In this document: in pieces, positions 25,326 through 34,010 of the stretch | Position numbering within the stretch: position 1 is the stretch's first letter | How the letters are laid out: the number at the start of each line of letters is the position of its first letter | Assembly: GCF_001695835.1 (NCBI RefSeq) | Contig: NZ_MBSO01000015.1 | Span: 49,658 to 113,657, forward strand | Length of the DNA stretch: 64,000 bases | Source: Ensifer sp. LC11 | Lineage (GTDB): Bacteria; Pseudomonadota; Alphaproteobacteria; Rhizobiales; Rhizobiaceae | Direction of reading: 5' to 3' | Made by a program: the position numbers and the translations under genes | Notes under the pieces: model-generated | What the model saw: only the letters and a program-made list of their open reading frames with translations | What the model was told of the DNA's origin: nothing | Databases searched by the model: none

Positions 25326-26702
25326 ATGACTTCGACCGAACCAGTTTACGGGACAGTGACGCTCCTGTTGATCGCGGCGGCTGCCGTGGGGCTGCTCCTT
25401 CTGCTCATCCTGCGATTGCGCCTGCATGCCTTCGTGGCGCTGGTGTTGGTCAGCCTGCTCACGGCACTGGTTACCGGTATCCCTTTTCAGGATGTCGTGC
25501 CGACGCTGCTGCAGGGCTTCGGCTCGACGCTCGCCTCCGTGGCGCTACTCGTTGGCTTTGGCGCGATGATCGGGCGGATGCTGGAGGTCTCCGGCGGTGC
25601 GCAGGTGCTCGCCGACCGGCTGATCGGGCAGTTCGGTCATGATCGCGCCCCTCTGGCACTCGGCGTCGCCTCGCTGCTTTTCGGTTTCCCGATCTTCTTC
25701 GATGCCGGTCTCGTCGTCATGCTGCCGATCATTTTCAGCGTCGCAAAACGCTTCGGCGGCTCGGTGTTGCTCTATGCGCTGCCCTCGGCAGGCGCTTTCG
25801 CGGTCATGCACGCCTTCCTGCCGCCGCATCCGGGCCCGGTCGCCGCGAGCGAACTTTTGGGCGCAGACATCGGTCTTCTCGTGCTGGTCGGCCTCGTCCT
25901 CGCACTGCCCACCTGGTATCTGGGCAGCTATATCTTCGGTCTGTGGGCAGGCAAGCGCTTCGAGCTTCCGGTTCCCGCGCTTCTCGGGTCCCCCAGTGAA
26001 GCGATCCATGACCAGAAAACGCCGTCATTCGGCACTGTCATGCTCGTGTTGCTCTTGCCGCTCGTATTGATCTTCCTCAACACCGGGCTCGCAACGCTTG
26101 TGGCCGCCAAGGCAATAGACGGAAGCGCTGTGTGGGTGAACATCCTGCGCATGGCCGGACAGACACCCGTCGCCCTGCTCATTACCGTTCTCGTCGGCAT
26201 GTGGGTTCTGAGCGGAAAGCGCACGCTCAAGGACATGGAAAAGCTGATGGACGGGGCGCTGGGCCCGATCTGCGGCATCATCCTTGTCACCGGTGCCGGC
26301 GGCATGTTCGGCGGCGTGCTGCGTGCAAGTGGCATCGGTCAGGCCCTTGCCGGCAGCCTCGAGGCGATCGGCATGCCGCTGATCGTCGCCGCGTTCCTCA
26401 TCTCGACGGCGTTGCGCGTCGCGCAAGGCTCGGCGACCGTTGCGCTGACGACGACGGCGGGCCTGCTTGCGCCCACCGTGGCTGCGACCACGGGGCTGAG
26501 CTCTTTCGATCTCTGCTTCCTCGTCATTGCCATCGCGTGCGGCGCGACGGTGTTGAGCCATGTGAACGATTCCGGGTTCTGGCTCGTCGGCCGCTTCCTC
26601 GACATGGATGAACGGACTACGCTCAAGACCTGGACGGTGATGGAAACCCTGCTCGGTGTGATTGGCTTCGCATTCGCGCTCGTCGGATGGTGGATACTAT
26701 GA
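25326..26702 (+). CDS. gntP: GntP family gluconate:H+ symporter
   Basis: A 458-residue permease with about 12-14 membrane segments. It shows GntP-family signatures such as FGFPIFFDAGLVVMLPIIFSV (as LLFGFPIFFDAGL) and AFLPPHPGPVAASELLGADIG. AAAGGGGA lies before the ATG. It is fused translationally (ATGA overlap) to a gluconokinase gene, which makes gluconate or a close aldonate the likely substrate. Confidence 0.93.
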   Translation: MTSTEPVYGTVTLLLIAAAAVGLLLLLILRLRLHAFVALVLVSLLTALVTGIPFQDVVPTLLQGFGSTLASVALLVGFGAMIGRMLEVSGGAQVLADRLIGQFGHDRAPLALGVASLLFGFPIFFDAGLVVMLPIIFSVAKRFGGSVLLYALPSAGAFAVMHAFLPPHPGPVAASELLGADIGLLVLVGLVLALPTWYLGSYIFGLWAGKRFELPVPALLGSPSEAIHDQKTPSFGTVMLVLLLPLVLIFLNTGLATLVAAKAIDGSAVWVNILRMAGQTPVALLITVLVGMWVLSGKRTLKDMEKLMDGALGPICGIILVTGAGGMFGGVLRASGIGQALAGSLEAIGMPLIVAAFLISTALRVAQGSATVALTTTAGLLAPTVAATTGLSSFDLCFLVIAIACGATVLSHVNDSGFWLVGRFLDMDERTTLKTWTVMETLLGVIGFAFALVGWWIL

Positions 26703-27208
26703 GCAGCAGCCTGCAGCATATCGTGGTCATGGGCGTTTCCGGCAGCGGGAAGACGACTGTCGGGGAGGCGCTTGCCGAAAGGCTCGGTTGGCGCTTTATC
26801 GAGGGTGACGCGTTCCATCCGCCACAGAACGTGGCCAAGATGTCCGCCGGTATTCCGCTCGATGACAACGACCGCGCCCCATGGCTGAGGACACTCGCGG
26901 CAGAAATAGCCAAGGACGAGGCGGCTGGCCGGCCCTCGGTGGTCGGCTGTTCAGCCCTGAAACGCGCCTATCGCGACATCCTGCGCACGGGAGCACCTCG
27001 CGTACGCTTCGTGCATGTTCACGGCGACCGCGCGGTCCTCGCCGACCGGCTTTCACATCGCGCCGGGCACTTCTTCCCCGCCTCGCTTCTCGAATCCCAA
27101 CTTGCAGCCCTCGAGCCGCTTGGCCCGGATGAGGACGGCGTGGTCGTCGACGTGGCGCTTTCGACAAGCGAGCAAGTCGACCGTGCTGTGCGGGGACTGG
27201 GCGAATAG
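26699..27208 (+). CDS. gntK: Gluconokinase
   Basis: A 169-residue kinase. Walker A is GVSGSGKTT (residues 12-20), followed by WRFIEGDAFHPPQNVAKMSAGIPLDDNDR, a hallmark of GntK/IdnK, and CSALKRAYRD. It phosphorylates gluconate to 6-phosphogluconate, feeding the Entner-Doudoroff or pentose phosphate pathway. The start at 26699 overlaps the transporter stop by 4 bp. Confidence 0.95.
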   Translation: MSSSLQHIVVMGVSGSGKTTVGEALAERLGWRFIEGDAFHPPQNVAKMSAGIPLDDNDRAPWLRTLAAEIAKDEAAGRPSVVGCSALKRAYRDILRTGAPRVRFVHVHGDRAVLADRLSHRAGHFFPASLLESQLAALEPLGPDEDGVVVDVALSTSEQVDRAVRGLGE

Positions 27209-27339
27209 CCAGACCGGTGCTTGCGGTGTCCAGACCAGCGGACAATTGGAGCGAACGCAAAATGCTGGTTTCGATGTCTCTGTCGTTGCATCTTGACGAC
27301 TTGGCCCCTTCGATAGGGTCCATGCAGAGGTAGCGAAAC

Positions 27340-28038
27340 ATGGCAATGCTCCTGGTTCCGGGCTTCATGCTCGACGCCGATCTTTGGCGTGATGTGGTGC
27401 CGGCACTGACCGAATACGGCCCGGCCACATACGCGGATCTCTCGCAGGACGACACGATCACGGCCATGGCCCACCGCGCGCTGGCAGATGCGCCGTCCAA
27501 GTTTGTTCTGGTCGGCTTTTCCATGGGCGGCTACGTCGCTCGGGAGATCGCACGGCAAGCCGCCGATCGGGTTGCTGCCCTCGTCCTCATCGCGACGTCT
27601 GCCCGCGGCGATAGCGACGTGCAGCGTCAGCGCAAGGCCGCAATAGCGGGACAGACGGGCAGCGCAGCCTTCAAGGGGCTCAGCAGGTTGGCCGTGGCGT
27701 CGTCGCTGCATCCTGACAATTCGGATCGCGCCGACATCATTGCACGCATCCAGGCGGCAGGGCAGCGATTGGGAGGCGACGTCTTTCGCCGGCAATCCCT
27801 CATCGATCGACGCGACGAACGGGATGATCTGGGAATGATCGGGTGTCCAAGCCTGGTCATCGCGGGAGAGCAGGACCAACTGAGGTCTCGTGAGGAGGCT
27901 ATCGAGCTTCACCGGGCACTTGTCGGCTCGAGCTTCGAAATTATCGAAAACACGGGACATATGGTCCCGATGGAAGCCCCGCAGCGTCTCGCCGCCATCA
28001 TGCGTGAATGGCTGGCTCAACAACCGCTCGGGTTGTGA
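27340..28038 (+). CDS. Alpha/beta-hydrolase
   Basis: A 232-residue cytosolic alpha/beta-hydrolase without a signal peptide. The oxyanion strand reads LLVPGFMLDADLW. The nucleophile elbow is GFSMGG, with Ser, and the catalytic His is in NTGHMVPMEAPQ. An Asp lies in AGEQDQ. It is probably a carboxylesterase or C-C bond hydrolase. It lies 131 bp after gntK with its own GAGG RBS. Confidence 0.87.
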   Translation: MAMLLVPGFMLDADLWRDVVPALTEYGPATYADLSQDDTITAMAHRALADAPSKFVLVGFSMGGYVAREIARQAADRVAALVLIATSARGDSDVQRQRKAAIAGQTGSAAFKGLSRLAVASSLHPDNSDRADIIARIQAAGQRLGGDVFRRQSLIDRRDERDDLGMIGCPSLVIAGEQDQLRSREEAIELHRALVGSSFEIIENTGHMVPMEAPQRLAAIMREWLAQQPLGL

Positions 28039-28200
28039 CGTTCGCATGTGGCCGCAAAGTGCCTTTTATCGCGCGGCCGATGCTCCTGTGACCTCAGAGC
28101 GACCGGAACCATGCCAGACGGGCGCGGCCGGTTCCTCACGCTTGGGGTCTGCAACGGGCTCTCCCCTGAGCCGATCGAACGCAACACGGAGCAAGCGCGG

Positions 28201-28647
28201 TTACTGGTCTCTCCACGTGCGGAACATGGCGGCCTGGCCGACATGCTCGCCGTCGGAGCGCACGAGCTGCCAGACGACAGCGTCTTCAATCCAAAACCGA
28301 CGGCCGGATTTCGCAATCCGCAGGCCGCGATAATTGTCAATGAAGCCCTTGGCCGAGACGCTGTCCAAGAGACGCTGCCTTTCCTCGCGATCCGGAGCCT
28401 CGGCAGACAGGCGCGACGGCATGCCGACAAATTCCCCCCAATCATAGCCGAAGCAGGCCTGGGCGGTCTTGTTCGCATAGATGAAGCAAGGGTCCTCGGA
28501 TCGATCGTGGGCGAGCAGGGCAAAGGGCGCGGACTCGTAGAGCCATCGGCTGTCGACCGGATGGCCAACCAGGTTTCTACCGGTCACCTGGCGGAAGCTC
28601 GCAACGATAAGCGCGAAGATTTCCTCGGTGTCATGCTCGATCGTCAT
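28201..28647 (-). CDS. MEKHLA domain-containing protein
   Basis: A 148-residue protein that consists of a MEKHLA domain, a PAS-related sensor fold: SAPFALLAHDRSEDPCFIYANKTAQACFGYDWGEFVGMPSRLSAE, then YRGLRIAKSGRRFWIEDAVVWQL. Stand-alone MEKHLA proteins in bacteria are of unknown function and may bind a small ligand. It is 44 bp behind an unrecognised gene on the same strand, which suggests co-transcription. Confidence 0.82.
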   Translation of the reverse strand: MTIEHDTEEIFALIVASFRQVTGRNLVGHPVDSRWLYESAPFALLAHDRSEDPCFIYANKTAQACFGYDWGEFVGMPSRLSAEAPDREERQRLLDSVSAKGFIDNYRGLRIAKSGRRFWIEDAVVWQLVRSDGEHVGQAAMFRTWRDQ

Positions 28648-28691
28648 GTTCGATCTCGTCTCCGCGAGCCCTCTTCATTGGTTGAGGCTTC

Positions 28692-29144
28692 TCAAGCGCT
28701 CAAGGCCGGGATGAACTTTCCGTCATAACGCACGCGAAAATTCCGGCGTTGGGCATCTTCCTGGAAGCAGACGAACACCAGTTCGAGGTCATTTGCGCCG
28801 CTGCGCCTTCCAAGCAGGCTGAGCGTGATGACGATCACGCCGCCATAGGTGCGGGTCAGGTTGATTGCGGCTCTGCGAATTTCATTGGTACCGGCGTCGT
28901 CCCGGTCTTCGCGCCGTTCATAGACCTGCCAGAAGGGCGAGGTCTCCCAGGCCGAGCGCAGTGCTTCGGTTATCTGGTCCTTGAACTCGTCGACCGACCG
29001 GCCCTTGCTCCAAGAGACCGTCTTTTCGGTGTGGTCGGCAAAGATGTCGAGATAGCCGTCGTAGTCGTCCGGATCGGAAAAGCACCGCTCGATCAACGCG
29101 AATGCGATGTCATCGGAAATTGCTGCCTTGAAGAATATCGTCAT
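28692..29144 (-). CDS. Hypothetical protein, 150 aa
   Basis: I do not recognise this protein. It is soluble, without signal or membrane segment, with a helical first half (ISDDIAFALIERCFSDPDDYDGYLDIF) and a beta-rich second half (YGGVIVITLSLLGRR, ELVFVCFQED, RRNFRVRYDGKFIP). This pattern recalls the SnoaL/NTF2 fold but without enough signal to assign it. It is upstream of and codirectional with the MEKHLA gene. Confidence 0.65.
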   Translation of the reverse strand: MTIFFKAAISDDIAFALIERCFSDPDDYDGYLDIFADHTEKTVSWSKGRSVDEFKDQITEALRSAWETSPFWQVYERREDRDDAGTNEIRRAAINLTRTYGGVIVITLSLLGRRSGANDLELVFVCFQEDAQRRNFRVRYDGKFIPALSA

Positions 29145-29320
29145 CGAATCGCCAACCCTGCCTTGCCGCCTATGTAGTCAAAGCATTGAGGACGTATCTA
29201 GTCCCCCGAATGTCAGATTGATGCTGCGCGAAGGACTTTCCTGCCATGGGGGCAATCGGCTACGGCTGTTCAAAGTTGTCATTCTTGCCAATTTTTGCCA
29301 TCGACGCTATTCTCGGTTCC

Positions 29321-29560
29321 ATGAGCACCATGAATATCTCCCTCCCGGACTATCTGAAAAGCTTTGTCGATGAGCAGGTCGCCGGGCGAGGTTATGGGAC
29401 GAGCAGCGAGTACATCCGGGAGTTGATCCGTCGGGATCAGGACAGGCTCACCCTGCGCCGGCTGTTGCTCGACGGTGCTTCCTCCGCGCAGGCCGCGCCT
29501 GCCGACGCTGACTACTTCGCCAGCTTGCGTGACCGGGTTCGTGGCCAGCAGAGCAAGTGA
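29321..29560 (+). CDS. ParD-family (type II) antitoxin
   Basis: A 79-residue protein. The N-terminal ribbon-helix-helix (STMNISLPDYLKSFVDEQVAGRGYGTSSEYIRELIRR, residues 2-40) binds DNA, and the C-terminal tail would neutralise the toxin. The GTGA overlap with the next gene is typical of parDE. A direct repeat TTGCCA-N4-TTGCCA at 29285-29300 lies just upstream and may be the autoregulatory site. The start at 29321 is chosen because it opens the RHH domain. Confidence 0.88.
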   Translation: MSTMNISLPDYLKSFVDEQVAGRGYGTSSEYIRELIRRDQDRLTLRRLLLDGASSAQAAPADADYFASLRDRVRGQQSK

Positions 29561-29886
29561 ACGGCAAGCCGATCAATCTGCATGCATTGGCTCTGAGCGA
29601 TGTTGAATCGGCTGTCGATTATTACGCAAGCGAGGCGGGGCCAGATGTCGCTCTCGGCTTTATCGACGCTCTTCAGGCAGCTTACGACCTGATTGGCAGC
29701 CATCCGGTATCCGGATCGTTGCGGTATGCGTACGAACTGGGACTGCCTGACGTGCGAAGCGTCGGGTTGAAGAAGTACCCCTACCTCGTTTTCTATCGTC
29801 CGCAGGCCGACTATATCGACGTGTGGCGCCTGCTGCATGCCAAACGGGACATCCCGCAATGGATGCAGGGACCGGACGGTCCCTGA
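29557..29886 (+). CDS. ParE/RelE-superfamily toxin
   Basis: A 109-residue protein with GTG start, overlapping the antitoxin by 4 bp. It contains the RelE/ParE fold signatures: ALSDVESAVDYYASEAGPDVALGFIDALQAAYDLIGSHPVSGS, then the strand PYLVFYRPQADYIDVWRLLHAKRDI. ParE toxins poison DNA gyrase. The unit appears intact. It lies between a stress-like pair and the sulfate transport operon. Confidence 0.88.
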   Translation: MNGKPINLHALALSDVESAVDYYASEAGPDVALGFIDALQAAYDLIGSHPVSGSLRYAYELGLPDVRSVGLKKYPYLVFYRPQADYIDVWRLLHAKRDIPQWMQGPDGP

Positions 29887-30069
29887 TCGCTTCGAAATTT
29901 GTGGCTGTAAGTTGTTGGTTGCCTTGGGAAAGATGAGGCAAAAACTCCGCGAAATTTGGCGGAAACGAGAGGAAATTTCTAAGGCTTCGCACAACCAGGG
30001 TCTGCGGTCCCTCGCGCTCCCACGCGCACGCCGATAGGTTCTGAGGGAGCATCAACTCCGGAGAACCGC

Positions 30070-31056
30070 ATGAAACGCCTCCTCATTCTCGGCGCCACCC
30101 TTGCCGCGCACTTCATCACGCCCGCGCTGGCACAGGAGCCAACGAAGCTTCTCAACGCCTCCTACGACGTGTCGCGAGAGCTTTTCGTTGCTGAGAACGA
30201 GGCGTTCATCAAGCAGCATCCGGGTGTGACGATTGACCAATCGCATGCCGGCACCTCCAAGCAGGCTCGCTCGATCCTCGAAGGCCTCGAGGCCGACGTC
30301 GTGACCTTCAACCAGACCACCGATATTGAGTTCCTCGCCAAGAACGGCTTTGTCGCCAAGGATTGGGCGAAGGCTTTCCCGAACAATGCCTCGCCGTTCT
30401 ATTCGTTCCCGTCCTTCCTGGTGCGCACCGGCAACCCAAAAAACATCAAGGACTGGAGCGATCTCGCCCGCGACGATGTTCATGCGGTCTTCCCCAATCC
30501 GAAAACGTCGGGCAATGCGCGCTATACCTATCTTGCCGCTTATGCCTGGGCCAAGGAGGCCTATGAAGGCGACGAGGCGAAGATCGAGGCCTTTATCACC
30601 AAGATCTTCGACAATGTGCCGGTCTTCGACACCGGCGGCCGCGCCTCAACGACGACCTTCGTCGAACGCGAGACTGGCGACGTTCTGATCACCTTCGAAG
30701 CCGAGACCCGCAGCATCGTCAAGCAGTACGGCGCCGACAAGGTCGAGAGCGTCATTCCCTCGGTCAGCCTGCTTGCCGAGTTCCCTGTGGCGGTGGTCGA
30801 CAAGGTTGCTGCGAAGCATGGCACGGAAGCGCTCGCCAAGACCTATCTCGATTTCCTCTACACCGAGGAAGGTCAGCGCATCGCGGCTGAGTTCGGTCAC
30901 CGCGTCCGCAACGAGAAGGTAGCCGGCGACTTCAAGGATCAGTTCCCTGCAATCCGCCTCGTCAACGTTGACGACGTTTTTGGCGGATGGAGCAAGATCC
31001 AGGCTGAGCACTTCGCTTCCGGCGGCGTTCTGGACAAGCTCTACGGCAGCCGCTAA
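30070..31056 (+). CDS. Sulfate ABC transporter substrate-binding protein
   Basis: A 328-residue periplasmic protein (Sbp/CysP family) with signal peptide MKRLLILGATLAAHFITPALAQ. The mature start KLLNASYDVSRELFVAENEAF and the sulfate-loop stretch SHAGTSKQARSILEGLEADVV are characteristic. GGAGAACCGC precedes the ATG. It captures sulfate (or thiosulfate) for the CysTWA transporter that follows. A strong hairpin right after it (31082-31110) may keep the binding protein in excess over the membrane parts. Confidence 0.95.
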   Translation: MKRLLILGATLAAHFITPALAQEPTKLLNASYDVSRELFVAENEAFIKQHPGVTIDQSHAGTSKQARSILEGLEADVVTFNQTTDIEFLAKNGFVAKDWAKAFPNNASPFYSFPSFLVRTGNPKNIKDWSDLARDDVHAVFPNPKTSGNARYTYLAAYAWAKEAYEGDEAKIEAFITKIFDNVPVFDTGGRASTTTFVERETGDVLITFEAETRSIVKQYGADKVESVIPSVSLLAEFPVAVVDKVAAKHGTEALAKTYLDFLYTEEGQRIAAEFGHRVRNEKVAGDFKDQFPAIRLVNVDDVFGGWSKIQAEHFASGGVLDKLYGSR

Positions 31057-31081
31057 TCGCCCTTAGGTTTCGCTTTCCTCC

Positions 31082-31112
31082 AACCCGGCAGACGAATTGT
31101 CTGCCGGGTTTT
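31082..31112 (+). terminator. Intercistronic terminator/attenuator between the sulfate SBP and cysT
   Basis: A perfect 12-bp stem (AACCCGGCAGAC, 31082-31093, with GTCTGCCGGGTT, 31099-31110) with loop GAATT is followed by TTA. The T-run including the stem end is TTTT. It would terminate part of the transcripts after the binding-protein gene. Confidence 0.7.
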
Positions 31113-31134
31113 ACCGTGCAAAGGAAATGACCGC

Positions 31135-31956
31135 GTGAGACGCAATGTCCTGCCCGGATTACGCCTGTCGCTGGGTGTGACGCTGCTTTATGTGAGCCTG
31201 ATCGTCGTCCTGCCGTTGGCAGCACTCGTGTTCAAGGCCGCGAGCCTCGGCCTTGGGGATTACTGGCAGATCGTCTCGTCGCCGCGGGCGCTCGCAAGCT
31301 ACCGCGTTACCGTGCTGGCTGCTCTTGGGGCGACCCTCTTCAATCTCGTTTTCGGCCTGGCGCTTGCCTGGGTGCTGGTGCGCTACCGGTTTCCGGGGCG
31401 GCGCATCGTTGACGCCATGGTCGACCTGCCATTCGCCCTGCCGACGGCGGTCGCCGGTATTGCGCTGACCGCACTCTTCACGTCGAACGGTGTGTTCGGG
31501 TCCATTCTGAGCGATGTGGGCATCAAGGTCGCCTATACCCCGCTCGGCATTATGATCGCCATGTGCTTCACCTCGCTGCCCTTCATCGTGCGCACGGTGC
31601 AGCCGGTGCTGGAGGATCTCGACCCGGCTCTGGAAGAGGCGGCTCAGTCACTTGGCGGTTCAGACGGGGCGATTTTCCGCAAGGTCATTCTGCCGCTCCT
31701 CACACCGGCGCTCCTCGCCGGCGTGTCGCTCTCCTTCGCCCGTTCCCTTGGCGAGTTCGGCGCGATCATCTTCATCGCCGGCAACCAGCCGATGTCGACG
31801 GAAATTACCGCATTGCTGATCTTTATCCGGCTGGAGGAATACGATTATCAGGCAGCGGCCGCGATCGCGTCCGTCCTGTTGCTCGCGGCCTTCCTCATGC
31901 TCGCGGTCACGAATTGGCTGCAGGCGCGAGCGCTGCGCTACACGGTGAGGAACTGA
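31135..31956 (+). CDS. cysT: Sulfate ABC transporter permease CysT
   Basis: A 273-residue permease (CysU/CysT) with about six membrane segments. The EAA loop reads LEEAAQSLGGSDGAIFRKVILPLL, and LGEFGAIIFIAGNQPMSTEI is typical of the family. The start is a GTG after AAGGAAATG. It pairs with CysW. Confidence 0.95.
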   Translation: MRRNVLPGLRLSLGVTLLYVSLIVVLPLAALVFKAASLGLGDYWQIVSSPRALASYRVTVLAALGATLFNLVFGLALAWVLVRYRFPGRRIVDAMVDLPFALPTAVAGIALTALFTSNGVFGSILSDVGIKVAYTPLGIMIAMCFTSLPFIVRTVQPVLEDLDPALEEAAQSLGGSDGAIFRKVILPLLTPALLAGVSLSFARSLGEFGAIIFIAGNQPMSTEITALLIFIRLEEYDYQAAAAIASVLLLAAFLMLAVTNWLQARALRYTVRN

Positions 31957-31958
31957 CG

Positions 31959-32837
31959 ATGCGCGCTTTTCGAACGGGACGCACGCCGCCACGCGTCGGC
32001 GACGGGCCCTTCTTCCGCCGTGCGCTTATCGGCGCCGTCCTCATTGTCGGCGCGTTCCTGATCCTCGCGCCTCTGTTGATCATTGGCGTCGAAGCCTTCG
32101 CCAAGGGCTGGCAGGTCTATCGCGACACGATCCTGCACCCGGACACGCGGCACGCGATCATGCTAACCGTGCTCGCGGCGCTGATCGCGGTGCCGGTCAA
32201 TACCGCCTTTGGCGTTGCCGCCGCCTGGGCCATCACCAAGTTCGACTTCCGCGGCAAGGCCTTCCTGCTGGTCGTGATCGAGATCCCGTTCTCGGTGTCG
32301 CCGATCGTTGCGGGCGTCGCCTATCTCTTCGTCTACGGCCTTCAGGGCCTGTTCGGCCCGACGCTTGATGCCTATGGCATCAAGATCCTCTTCGCCATTC
32401 CCGGCATCGTGCTTGCCTCGATGTTCGTCACCGCGCCTTTCGTTGCCCGTGAGCTCATTCCGCTCATGCAGGCTCAGGGGCGGGATCTTGAAGAGGCCGC
32501 GGCCTCACTCGGGGCCTCCGGCTGGCGCACCTTCTTCTCGGTGACGCTGCCAAACATCAAATGGGCGCTGCTTTATGGCGTCGTCCTCTGCAATGCGCGG
32601 GTCATGGGCGAGTTTGGTGCCGTATCGGTCGTGTCGGGCAATATCCGTGGCCAGACCAACACGCTGCCGCTCCATATCGAACTGCTCTACCACGATTACC
32701 AGGCGGCAGGCGCCTTCGCGTCGGCGTCCATCCTGGCGCTGATCGCCGTCTTCACCATCATCGCCAAGGTGGCGCTCGAGCGCCAAGGCGCGGGCCGTGT
32801 CCGCCAGGCCGCCAATCCCGCGGAGAATGCATCATGA
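31959..32837 (+). CDS. cysW: Sulfate ABC transporter permease CysW
   Basis: A 292-residue permease with about six membrane segments. The EAA loop is LEEAAASLGASGWRTFFSVTLPNI, and VMGEFGAVSVVSGNIRGQTNTLPLHIE is a CysW hallmark. It begins two bases after the cysT stop, and overlaps cysA by 4 bp. Confidence 0.95.
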   Translation: MRAFRTGRTPPRVGDGPFFRRALIGAVLIVGAFLILAPLLIIGVEAFAKGWQVYRDTILHPDTRHAIMLTVLAALIAVPVNTAFGVAAAWAITKFDFRGKAFLLVVIEIPFSVSPIVAGVAYLFVYGLQGLFGPTLDAYGIKILFAIPGIVLASMFVTAPFVARELIPLMQAQGRDLEEAAASLGASGWRTFFSVTLPNIKWALLYGVVLCNARVMGEFGAVSVVSGNIRGQTNTLPLHIELLYHDYQAAGAFASASILALIAVFTIIAKVALERQGAGRVRQAANPAENAS

Positions 32838-33853
32838 AGATCCGCCTTGACCACGTCGTCAAGACTTTCCAAACCTTCCGTGCCGTCAAGGACGTTTCGC
32901 TGGAAATCGAAAGCGGCGAACTCGTCGCACTGCTCGGACCGTCCGGCTCCGGCAAGACGACCATATTGCGCATGGTTGCGGGCCTCGAATTCGCCGATGG
33001 CGGCCACATCTACTTCGGCGACCAGGACGCGACCGACATACCGGTGCGCGATCGCGGCGTCGGCTTCGTGTTCCAGCATTACGCGCTTTTCCCGCATATG
33101 ACCGTGGCACAAAACATCGCCTTCGGCATGGAAGTCTCGAAGGTCAAGCGCGAGAAGGCGGCCATTGATGCGCGGGTCGACCAGCTCCTCCACCTGGTCC
33201 GCCTCGAAGGGCTTGGTGACCGTTTCCCGGCGCAGATCTCCGGCGGGCAACGCCAGCGCGTCGCCCTTGCCCGTGCCCTTGCGGTTGACCCGAAGGTGCT
33301 GTTGCTTGACGAGCCTTTCGGTGCGCTCGACGCCAATGTCAGACGCGAGCTTCGCCGCTGGCTGCGCGAGATCCATACCCAGCTCGGCATCACGACGCTG
33401 TTCGTCACCCATGACCAGGAAGAGGCTCTGGATCTCGCCGACCGGGTCGTGATCCTGAAGGACGGCCACATCGTCCAGCAGGGAACGCCGGAGGCGGTCT
33501 GCCGCGACCCCCAGTCGGCCTTCGTCATGAAGTTCCTCGGCGATGCCAACATGCTCGCAGCCGAGGTGCGCGACGGCATGGCCTATGCCGACGGTGCCGT
33601 CATCGAAGCCTCAGGCATGGCAGATGGCAAAGCCGAACTCTACGCCCGTCCGGTCGATCTCGACTGGACGCCGGGGGGCCCCGGGATCGCGGCCAATGTC
33701 AGCCGGGTCATGGACCGGCCGGACGGTCGCCGCGTGATCGCGACCACCCAGAGCGGTACGCATCTGGAACTGGACGTGGAACCGGAATGCGCCGTGAAAT
33801 CCGGCGATATCGGTTTCGTGACGCTGCGGCGGGCGAAAGTGTTTGCTCTCTGA
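32834..33853 (+). CDS. cysA: Sulfate/thiosulfate ABC transporter ATPase CysA
   Basis: A 339-residue ATPase. Walker A GPSGSGKT is at residues 35-42, the signature SGGQR at 136-140, Walker B LLLDEP at 156-161 and the H-loop in FVTHDQEEAL. A C-terminal TOBE-like regulatory domain (from about 240) is present. ATGA overlap with cysW. It completes the sulfate importer, which supplies cysteine synthesis. Confidence 0.95.
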   Translation: MKIRLDHVVKTFQTFRAVKDVSLEIESGELVALLGPSGSGKTTILRMVAGLEFADGGHIYFGDQDATDIPVRDRGVGFVFQHYALFPHMTVAQNIAFGMEVSKVKREKAAIDARVDQLLHLVRLEGLGDRFPAQISGGQRQRVALARALAVDPKVLLLDEPFGALDANVRRELRRWLREIHTQLGITTLFVTHDQEEALDLADRVVILKDGHIVQQGTPEAVCRDPQSAFVMKFLGDANMLAAEVRDGMAYADGAVIEASGMADGKAELYARPVDLDWTPGGPGIAANVSRVMDRPDGRRVIATTQSGTHLELDVEPECAVKSGDIGFVTLRRAKVFAL

Positions 33854-34010
33854 ACGGCGCGGCACACAGGTTTCCTCCATTCAGGACGATGCCGGCAGAC
33901 GGCGCCCCGCAACGAACCTCGCGACTTGCGCTTGATTTCGGATGCGACATGCTGCATTGCGAAAATGAGGGCGCGGCAATAGAGTTGCGCTGTCTCATGG
34001 CGGTCGCGAG

